Shown piece after piece: positions 1 to 4,975 of a stretch of DNA of 5,665 nt; position 1 is the first letter of the stretch, and the number at the start of each line of letters is the position of its first letter. The stretch is taken from positions 1 to 5,665 of the forward strand of contig JAISLV010000105.1 in the NCBI GenBank assembly GCA_031277075.1, in the 5' to 3' direction. The notes below the pieces were generated by a model. It had not been told where the DNA came from. It did not search any database and saw nothing but the letters and a program-made list of their open reading frames with translations. The position numbers were made by a program, and so were the translations under genes. This DNA is from Endomicrobium sp. GTDB lineage: Bacteria; Elusimicrobiota; Endomicrobiia; Endomicrobiales; Endomicrobiaceae.

Positions 1-174
1 AGACTCGGCTTTTTGGGCGGTTGTTTTTTTAGGCGCAGTTTTAGCTTTTGTCGTCTTCTTTTCAATATTTGCCGACGCCGTTTTTTTTGCCGCAGGTTTT
101 GCCGAAGACATTTTCTTCTTTGCCGTCTTTTCTTTTTCCGTATCTTTAGTTTTTACTTGTTTTGCTGTTGGCAT
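1..174 (-). CDS. infB: Probable translation initiation factor IF-2, N-terminal fragment (cut by left window edge)
   Basis: Only the first 58 codons are present; the frame is open to the window edge. The ATG at 172-174 is preceded on the minus strand by GAGGTG (185-190), a good Shine-Dalgarno site. The fragment starts MPTAKQVKTKD and is low in complexity: I count 18 Lys, 11 Ala and 10 Thr in 58 residues, with repeated AKK/PKK-like units. No folded domain is visible. The identity rests on position: it starts 24 nt after the nusA stop, in the same operon, where infB normally sits, and IF-2 proteins commonly have a long, charged, poorly conserved N-terminal extension. IF-2 is the GTPase that places initiator tRNA on the 30S subunit; its G domain would lie outside this window. 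Alternative: a separate Lys/Ala-rich, histone-H1-like DNA-binding protein. No terminator lies between it and nusA. Confidence 0.6.
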   Translation of the reverse strand, partial: MPTAKQVKTKDTEKEKTAKKKMSSAKPAAKKTASANIEKKTTKAKTAPKKTTAQKAES

Positions 175-198
175 AAACGTATTTCACCTCTTTAAAAA

Positions 199-1455
199 TT
201 ATTCTGCAAGGGCTTTTTGCGCGGATTCAATAATTTTTTCCGCCGTCTTAGGTCCTATGCCCGGCAAAGTCGTAAGGTCGTCGGCTGAAAGAGACGCGAG
301 TTTTTCTATATTTGTAAATCCCGCTTGAGCAAGCAAAGCGACCGTCTTTTCGCTAAGCCCTTCAAGTTTTTCAAGGGCGACGTTTTCTTTCTCATTTTTC
401 TGTTCGCTTTCATGCTTTTTCTGTCCTTCGGACTTGACGTCAATATGCCAGCCCGTAAGTTTTGCGGCAAGCCGGACATTGTGTCCGCTTTTTCCTATAG
501 CCAAAGAAAGCATATCGTCGCTTACCGTTACTTCGGCTTGCTTTTCTTCCTGCGAAAGAACGGTCACCGCAAGAGTTTTTGCAGGCGCCAAAGCCGCCGC
601 TATATATTTCGTCGGGTCTTCTGAAAAAGGTATTAAATCTATTCTTTCGCCTTTAAGCTCGTCTATTATAGGTTTTACTCTTGCGCCTTTTATGCCTACG
701 CACGCTCCTACAGGGTCAACTTTCGGGTTATGAGATATTACGGCGACTTTCGTTCTCATACCAGGCTCTCTTACTATATTTACAGTTTCAACAATCTTTT
801 CATAAATTTCAGGCACTTCAAGTTCAAAAAGCCTCTTTACAAGCTCGCCGCTTGCGCGCGATAATACTATCGCAGGTCCTTTTGCATTTCTGTCAACTTT
901 GGTTATCACGGCTCTTATGTGCTGACCGATAACGAACTTTTCTTTAAAAATCTGCTCGTTTGCAGGAAGAATCCCTTCGGTTTTGCCTATGTCAACGATA
1001 ATATTTTTATTGGCTATGCGGTAAATTACGCCATTGATAATCTGTCCTACTTTTTTACTCATTTCTTCATACAAGGCGTCTCTTTCAGATTCTCTGATTT
1101 TTTGCACGATAACCTGTTTTGCCGTCTGCGCCGCTATGCGCGAAAAATCTTGCGTGTCTAAAGAAATTTTCACCTGCGACCCGGGTTCGTGCGGCAGCCC
1201 GAGCTTTTTTGCTTCGGCGACGCTTATTTCTAAAAGAGCGTTCGCAACGTCTTTTACGACGGTCTTTACTACGCTTGCAGCCATTTCGCCCGATTCGGGG
1301 TCAACTTTGGCTTCAACGTTGACGTTTTTTCCAACGTGCTTTTTATAAGCGGATACCAAAGCGTTTTCTATAACTGCTAAAATATCTTCTTTCCTTATTT
1401 TCTTGTCTTTTTCAATCTGTTCAAGAGCCAGTAAAAGTTCGCCCTTTTCTGCCAT
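199..1455 (-). CDS. nusA: Transcription termination/antitermination factor NusA
   Basis: Encodes 418 residues. NusA binds RNA polymerase near the RNA exit channel and controls pausing, intrinsic termination and antitermination. Domains in order: an N-terminal polymerase-binding domain (about 1-125, starting MAEKGELLLALEQI and including the typical IRKEDILAVIENAL stretch); an S1 RNA-binding domain (about 134-200, with VDIGKTEGILP); KH1 (about 230-290, with VDPVGACVGIKGARVK, GIKG at 254-257, and IDLIPFSEDP); KH2 (about 300-343, with LAIGKSGHNVRLAAKLTGW, GKSG at 321-324). A charged linker (about 342-360) follows, then a C-terminal helix-hairpin-helix region (about 365-412, LPGIGPKTAEKI). This is one HhH unit rather than the two acidic repeats of the E. 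coli protein, which is common outside Proteobacteria. The start is fixed by GGAGG at 1461-1465, 5 nt before the ATG. It lies 30 nt downstream of rimP, consistent with the conserved rimP-nusA-infB operon. Confidence 0.97.
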   Translation of the reverse strand: MAEKGELLLALEQIEKDKKIRKEDILAVIENALVSAYKKHVGKNVNVEAKVDPESGEMAASVVKTVVKDVANALLEISVAEAKKLGLPHEPGSQVKISLDTQDFSRIAAQTAKQVIVQKIRESERDALYEEMSKKVGQIINGVIYRIANKNIIVDIGKTEGILPANEQIFKEKFVIGQHIRAVITKVDRNAKGPAIVLSRASGELVKRLFELEVPEIYEKIVETVNIVREPGMRTKVAVISHNPKVDPVGACVGIKGARVKPIIDELKGERIDLIPFSEDPTKYIAAALAPAKTLAVTVLSQEEKQAEVTVSDDMLSLAIGKSGHNVRLAAKLTGWHIDVKSEGQKKHESEQKNEKENVALEKLEGLSEKTVALLAQAGFTNIEKLASLSADDLTTLPGIGPKTAEKIIESAQKALAE

Positions 1456-1485
1456 TTTTTCCTCCGTTGACTGTAGTTATACGCT

Positions 1486-1944
1486 CTAAAAATCTTCTTC
1501 TACGTTCGCTTTGCGGACATTAGACAATGCTATTTTAACTTTCCCGCTTGTGACGTCGTTAATTTCAATAATGCCGCCGCAAAAAGAACAAAGGTCGCCT
1601 AAAAAATTCCGCTGATTGTTAATAGGCTCTTGGGTTCTCACTTTTATTTTACTTCCCGTAAAACGTTTAAAACTTTCTTCGGTTTTAAGCGTTCTGTTAA
1701 GACCGGGCGAAGAAACTTCTAAAATATAGGAATCCGGCAGCAAATTGCGCGCGTCAAGAATATCGCTGAAAATACGGCTTGCTTTCTCGCAATCGTCAAG
1801 CGAAACGCCGTTTTCTTTATCTATAAAAATCCTTGCCACCATAGAGCCGTTTTCTTTTACGTATTGCGCGTCTGCTATTTCAAACCCCGACTCTTGCGCG
1901 GGTTTTGAAAGCAACTTGATTATTTCTTCGGCAATGTCAGCCAT
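1486..1944 (-). CDS. rimP: Ribosome maturation factor RimP
   Basis: Encodes 152 residues, the usual RimP length. RimP binds the 30S subunit during late assembly. Family signatures: an N-terminal alpha/beta domain with ARIFIDKENGVSLDDCEKAS (37-56); the hallmark YILEVSSPGLNRTL (73-86), followed by the F-x-R-F-x-G turn (92-97); and a small C-terminal SH3-like barrel ending in the typical NVRKANVEEDF. The ATG at 1942-1944 has only a modest ribosome site (AGGGA just upstream; GGG at 1952-1954). The start is nevertheless secure because an in-frame TAG lies four codons upstream on the minus strand. It is first in the operon with nusA and the probable infB, 30 nt before nusA. The leader contains a terminator-like hairpin (separate entry). 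C119 and C122 form a C-x(2)-C pair in the C-terminal domain (LCSFCGG), which I would not over-interpret. Confidence 0.96.
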   Translation of the reverse strand: MADIAEEIIKLLSKPAQESGFEIADAQYVKENGSMVARIFIDKENGVSLDDCEKASRIFSDILDARNLLPDSYILEVSSPGLNRTLKTEESFKRFTGSKIKVRTQEPINNQRNFLGDLCSFCGGIIEINDVTSGKVKIALSNVRKANVEEDF

Positions 1945-1958
1945 AAATTTTCCCTATT

Positions 1959-1987
1959 AAAAATAAAAGGCGGCTCATCGCCGCCTT
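1959..1987 (-). terminator. Intrinsic-terminator-like hairpin in the rimP operon leader (possible attenuator)
   Basis: Seen directly: AAGGCGGC (1967-1974) and GCCGCCTT (1980-1987) form a perfect 8-bp inverted repeat around a 5-nt loop. Read on the minus strand, the 3' arm ends in UU and continues UUAUUUUU, the form of a Rho-independent terminator. Read on the plus strand no T-run follows, so it is directional. It cannot serve an upstream minus-strand gene, because the adjacent gene on that side runs the other way. It lies 22 nt before the rimP ATG and only about 6-7 nt after the predicted start point. It could therefore be a leader attenuator, a 5' stabilising hairpin, or a barrier to antisense transcription. 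Structure confidence is high; function is inferred. Confidence 0.7.
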
Positions 1988-1999
1988 AACTTGTGTAAA

Positions 2000-2028
2000 A
2001 TTATACAAATTATTTCCAAAATATACAA
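2000..2028 (-). promoter_or_regulatory. Predicted sigma-70-type promoter of the rimP-nusA operon
   Basis: On the minus strand a perfect -10 hexamer TATAAT (2000-2005) lies 17 bp downstream of TTGTAT (2023-2028), a weak -35 matching three of six consensus bases. The expected start point is near 1993-1994, giving a leader of about 50 nt that contains the hairpin at 1967-1987. The element is correctly placed and spaced, but the region is AT-rich, so a chance TATAAT is possible. Confidence 0.55.
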
Positions 2029-2063
2029 GGGTTCGTCAAGATACATGCACGCAAAACGCCTGC

Positions 2064-2094
2064 TTGGCTTAACGTCAGAAATTTATGGTATAAT
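2064..2094 (+). promoter_or_regulatory. Predicted extended -10 promoter of the polysaccharide gene cluster
   Basis: TATAAT at 2089-2094 is preceded by TGG (2086-2088), an extended -10 element. The best -35 candidate, TTGGCT (2064-2069), matches four of six bases but with a 19-bp spacer, which is long; the TG motif could compensate. The start point would be near 2101, giving a leader of about 20 nt with GGAGG at 2110-2114, seven bases before the ATG at 2122. It faces away from the rimP promoter, and the predicted start points are about 107 bp apart. Confidence 0.6.
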
Positions 2095-2121
2095 TACAAA
2101 AATATTTTTGGAGGCGCAGAT

Positions 2122-3285
2122 ATGCGAAAAATCTGTATTGTCGGCGGGTGCGGGCATGTCGGGATACCTTTAGGGCTTGCTTTTGCAAGCAAAAATTTTA
2201 ACGTTCATCTTTTAGATATTAATAAAACCGCCGTTGACGCTATTAATGCTGGAAAACTTCCTTTTGTTGAAGACGGCGCGCAGGAAATTTTATCAAAACA
2301 TATAGGCAAAAACCTTTTTGCTACAGACGACGAAAATATAATTAAAAGCCAAGACGTAATAGTTTTTGTAACAGGCACTCCCGTTGACGAACATCTCACT
2401 CCGAAAATCAAAGACGTCCTCAATGTTATAAAACGCTACAGACCTCTATTAAACAAAAATCAGCTTATAGTTTTAAGAAGCACAATTTTCCCGGGCACTA
2501 CCGAAGTGATTGACGATATGCTTGCGTCTGAAAACGGCGAAAAGCCTATGCTTTCGTTTTGCCCCGAGCGTATAGTGCAGGGAAAAGGCATAGAAGAAAT
2601 TTTCACATTGCCTCAATTGGTGTCTGCCACCACCAAAGAAGCATATAAAGCGGCAAGCGAATTATTTTTAAACATAGCGCCTAAAATTGTATGTTTAGAG
2701 CCTAAAGAAGCCGAAATTGCAAAACTTATGACAAATTCTTGGCGTTACCTTGAATTTGCCATAGCAAACCAATTTTATATGATGATAGAAAGCGAAGGAC
2801 TTGATTTTTATAAGATTTATAACGCTATGAAACAGGATTATCCAAGAGCGCAAAAATTTCCTAAACCCGGTCTTGCCGCAGGACCTTGTTTGTTTAAAGA
2901 TACCATGCAATTGTCTGTATTTAACAAAAACAATTTTACTTTAGGGCAAAGCGGCATGCAGGTAAATGAAGGTTTGGCTGACTTTTTGGTTGAAAGGTTA
3001 GAACAAAAAACGGGTTTGCTAAAAGGAAAAACAATAGCGCTTTTAGGTATGACTTTTAAACCAAATAACGACGACGTGAGAGAAGCTTTATCGTTTAGAG
3101 TAAAAAAACGGCTTGAGTTTAAAATGGCAAACGTTTTAACATGCGACCCGTATCTTAAAGATATGACGCCTTTAGATGAAGCGTTAAAAAAAGCCGACGG
3201 CATAATTTTAGGCATGCCCCACGACGCCTATAAAAATGTTCAGCCGCAAGTCCCTTTTGTGGACTGCTGGGACTTTTGGAGGTAA
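2122..3285 (+). CDS. UDP-glucose/GDP-mannose dehydrogenase family nucleotide-sugar 6-dehydrogenase
   Basis: Encodes 387 residues. The family oxidises C6 of an NDP-hexose twice with NAD+, giving a uronic acid (for example UDP-glucose to UDP-glucuronate), in the cytoplasm. The N-terminal Rossmann fold has VGGCGHVGIPLG (7-18) and LLDIN (30-34). VFVTGTP (81-87) and LRSTIFPGTTE (118-128) are typical NAD-domain segments. FCPERIVQGK (146-155) carries the conserved Glu149. The central helix has AKLMTNSWRY, with Lys201 and Asn205 in the family's active-site positions. The catalytic cysteine is Cys256 in AGPCLFKD, and Lys259-Asp260 follow. The C-terminal domain has GMTFKPNNDDVREALSFRV (309-327). Start choice: GGAGG at 2110-2114 with a 7-nt spacer. 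First gene of the plus-strand cassette. UDP-glucose is the default substrate guess; UDP-GlcNAc or UDP-ManNAc cannot be excluded. Confidence 0.93.
   Translation: MRKICIVGGCGHVGIPLGLAFASKNFNVHLLDINKTAVDAINAGKLPFVEDGAQEILSKHIGKNLFATDDENIIKSQDVIVFVTGTPVDEHLTPKIKDVLNVIKRYRPLLNKNQLIVLRSTIFPGTTEVIDDMLASENGEKPMLSFCPERIVQGKGIEEIFTLPQLVSATTKEAYKAASELFLNIAPKIVCLEPKEAEIAKLMTNSWRYLEFAIANQFYMMIESEGLDFYKIYNAMKQDYPRAQKFPKPGLAAGPCLFKDTMQLSVFNKNNFTLGQSGMQVNEGLADFLVERLEQKTGLLKGKTIALLGMTFKPNNDDVREALSFRVKKRLEFKMANVLTCDPYLKDMTPLDEALKKADGIILGMPHDAYKNVQPQVPFVDCWDFWR
3278..3282 (+). promoter_or_regulatory. Ribosome binding site that fixes the start of the SDR gene
   Basis: GGAGG lies inside the last codons of the dehydrogenase gene, 4 nt before the ATG at 3287. 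It argues for that ATG over the in-frame ATG at 3236, which would add 17 residues that overlap the upstream gene and precede the normal Rossmann start MKILVTG. A translating ribosome finishing at the TAA (3283-3285) would be positioned for re-initiation. Confidence 0.8.
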
Positions 3286-3286
3286 A

Positions 3287-4306
3287 ATGAAAATTCTTGT
3301 TACGGGGTCGGCGGGTTTTATATGCGGATATTTGGTTGAAGAACTTTTAAATAACGGGCATACCGTAGTGGGCATAGACAATTTTTCTAAATACGGGCGC
3401 GTAAAAAAATCTTACGACAATAACCCTAAATACGAATTTTGCGAGGGCGACGCCAAAAACGTTTCACTGATGAAAGAGCTTGTTTCAGACTGCGACGCGG
3501 TTTTGGCGGCGGCGGCTATGATAGGCGGCATTTCTTATTTTCACGAGCAGGCTTATAATTTGCTTGCAGAAAACGAACGCATAACAGCTTCTACTTTTGA
3601 CGCCGCAATTTGGGCTTTTCAAAACAAAAAATTAAAAAAGATAAACGTTTTAAGTTCGTCTATGGTATATGAATCGGCGCAAACTTTCCCAAGCGCAGAA
3701 GGCGACGAAAGAAAATGTCCGCCGCCTCTTTCAACTTACGGGTTTCAAAAGCTCGCCTGCGAATATTATTGTCAGGGAGCGCGGGAACAGTTTAATCTGC
3801 CATATACAATAATACGTCCTTTTAATTGCGTAGGCACAGGCGAAAAGCGCGCGCTCTGCGATGCGGAAATTTTTTCGGGCAATATTAAACTTGCAATGAG
3901 CCATGTTGTGCCTGATATTGTCCAAAAAATAGTTAAAGGGCAAGACCCTCTGCATATTTTAGGAAACGGAAATCAAATACGCCATTATACATATGCCGGC
4001 GATTTGGCAAAAGGCATAAGGCTTTGCATAGAATCTCAAAAAGCCGTCAACGAGGATTTTAATCTTTCAACTCCAACGTCAACTACAGTTTTAGAGCTTG
4101 CCGAAACTATTTGGAAAAAAATAAATCCGAACAAACCTTTTAAATACGTTTCAGACGCTCCTTTTAAATACGACGTGCAAAAAAGAGTTCCGTCAGTTCA
4201 AAAAGCAAAAGATTTATTGGGTTTTAGCGCAGACGCAACATTAGACGCCATACTTGACGAAGTTGTCCCGTGGATAATTGAACAAGTAAAAATCGGGGGG
4301 ATTTAA
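3287..4306 (+). CDS. NAD-dependent epimerase/dehydratase (extended SDR), sugar-nucleotide modifying
   Basis: Encodes 339 residues when started at the ATG at 3287. Extended short-chain dehydrogenase/reductase: epimerases, dehydratases or decarboxylases acting on NDP-sugars through a transient NAD+-dependent oxidation. The dinucleotide motif is VTGSAGFICGYL (5-16), with Asp31 ending beta-2 (GIDNFS) to select NAD. GDAKNV (54-59) is the usual adenine-contact strand. AAAAMIGGISYFHE (74-87) follows beta-4. The catalytic set is Ser123-125 (LSSSMVYES) and Tyr151-x3-Lys155 in YGFQK. IIRPFNCVG (175-183) and GNGNQIRHYTYAGDLAKGI (226-244) are typical of the substrate-binding C-terminal lobe. Oddity: Cys13 occupies the place of the usual third glycine of GxxGxxG. 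It starts 1 nt after the dehydrogenase stop. The pairing suggests it acts on the uronic acid made upstream (4-epimerisation or similar), but substrate and reaction are inferred, not shown. Confidence 0.9.
   Translation: MKILVTGSAGFICGYLVEELLNNGHTVVGIDNFSKYGRVKKSYDNNPKYEFCEGDAKNVSLMKELVSDCDAVLAAAAMIGGISYFHEQAYNLLAENERITASTFDAAIWAFQNKKLKKINVLSSSMVYESAQTFPSAEGDERKCPPPLSTYGFQKLACEYYCQGAREQFNLPYTIIRPFNCVGTGEKRALCDAEIFSGNIKLAMSHVVPDIVQKIVKGQDPLHILGNGNQIRHYTYAGDLAKGIRLCIESQKAVNEDFNLSTPTSTTVLELAETIWKKINPNKPFKYVSDAPFKYDVQKRVPSVQKAKDLLGFSADATLDAILDEVVPWIIEQVKIGGI
4295..4300 (+). promoter_or_regulatory. G-rich ribosome binding site for the TTG-initiated methyltransferase gene
   Basis: GGGGGG within the last codons of the SDR gene, 6 nt before the TTG at 4307. 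It can pair with the anti-Shine-Dalgarno CCUCC if one G-U pair is allowed. It supports TTG as the start: the first in-frame ATG would be Met88, beyond the SAM-binding motif. Confidence 0.6.
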
Positions 4307-4975
4307 TTGGAGCTTGATAAACTGTATTCAATAAGATTTGATACGGACAAAACTCTCAAATCAAAAAACATCGTTTGGCGCGCTCTCTGCCGTTACTTTT
4401 TCCAAAAGTTTATAGAAAAAACAGATATAGTTGTTGATATAGCCGCAGGATATTGCGAGTTCCTAAACAATATTTGCGCTAAAGAAAAAATAGGTTTTGA
4501 TTTAAACTCCGACGCCAAAAAAGTTGCGGACAAAGGCGTTGAAATAATCAACGATTCGTTTTTTAAAATGGGTCAATACTTAAAAGATAAGAAAGCCGAT
4601 ATAATTTTTGCTTCAAATATACTTGAACATTTAGATTCTAAAGAAGATGTGATTGAAACTATGACAATTGCTTACCAAAATTTATCTAAAAATGGAAAAC
4701 TTTTGATTTTACAGCCGAATATTAAACTGACAGGCGGCGCTTATTGGGATTTTATAGACCATAAATGTCCGTTGACTGAAAAATCAGTTGTTGAAGCGGC
4801 TAGCCTTGCAGGGTTTAAAACGTCTAAAGTTATAGTAAGGTTTTTACCTTATACCCAAAAATCAAAAATTCCCAAAGCCGCGTTTTTAATTTGGCTTTAT
4901 TTAAAATTTATGCCTTTCAGCGGATATTTTATGGGCAAACAGTCTTTTTTAGTTTTTGAAAAATGTAATGGATAA
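4307..4975 (+). CDS. Class I SAM-dependent methyltransferase, substrate unknown
   Basis: Encodes 222 residues from a TTG start that directly abuts the SDR stop codon (no gap). Rossmann-like methyltransferase with motif I VVDIAAGYCEFLNNI (42-56; the Gly-rich loop is AAGYCE), the acidic end of beta-2 in IGFDLN (62-67, Asp65), and motif IV DIIFASNILEHLDSKEDV (98-115), whose N-x-LEHL form is typical of the methyltransf_11/UbiE-like group. A post-motif strand follows (NGKLLILQPN, 129-138). The part after about residue 140 (GGAYWDFIDHKCPLTE) resembles glycan-cluster methyltransferases that carry a W-D-F-x-D-H segment. Residues 190-210 are hydrophobic and could contact the membrane, but are not a convincing transmembrane helix. 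Context suggests methylation of a sugar, sugar nucleotide or glycan end, or of a lipid-linked intermediate. O-, N- or C-methylation cannot be told apart from sequence. Confidence 0.85.
   Translation: MELDKLYSIRFDTDKTLKSKNIVWRALCRYFFQKFIEKTDIVVDIAAGYCEFLNNICAKEKIGFDLNSDAKKVADKGVEIINDSFFKMGQYLKDKKADIIFASNILEHLDSKEDVIETMTIAYQNLSKNGKLLILQPNIKLTGGAYWDFIDHKCPLTEKSVVEAASLAGFKTSKVIVRFLPYTQKSKIPKAAFLIWLYLKFMPFSGYFMGKQSFLVFEKCNG

Noticed and set aside
13..195. Plus-strand 60-residue ORF rich in Phe, Arg and Cys
   Set aside because: It is the complement of the Lys-rich codons of the minus-strand infB fragment (AAA/AAG read as TTT/CTT). It has no ribosome site and no sensible protein character.
1034..1348. 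Plus-strand 104-residue ORF inside nusA
   Set aside because: Antisense shadow of the NusA S1 and N-terminal domain codons; no supporting ribosome site or family resemblance.
1967..1987. The same hairpin read as a plus-strand terminator
   Set aside because: On the plus strand the stem is followed by AACTTGTG, not a T-run, and no plus-strand gene ends before it.
2034..2039. Minus-strand TTGACG as the rimP -35
   Set aside because: It is a near-consensus -35, but the correctly spaced -10 position reads GAAATA, and the good TATAAT at 2000-2005 is 28 bp away.
1988..2120. Possible tRNA upstream of rimP (as metY in E. coli)
   Set aside because: I looked on both strands for a T-arm and acceptor pairing. 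The GGGTTCG at 2029-2035 lacks the matching T-stem and no cloverleaf forms.
2838..3215. Minus-strand 125-residue ORF inside the dehydrogenase gene
   Set aside because: Antisense shadow of a well-conserved gene. Its sequence shows no recognisable motif and it is fully explained by the coding strand.
3236..3286. Upstream ATG that would lengthen the SDR protein by 17 residues
   Set aside because: It overlaps the dehydrogenase coding region and precedes the canonical MKILVTG start. GGAGG at 3278-3282 points to the ATG at 3287.
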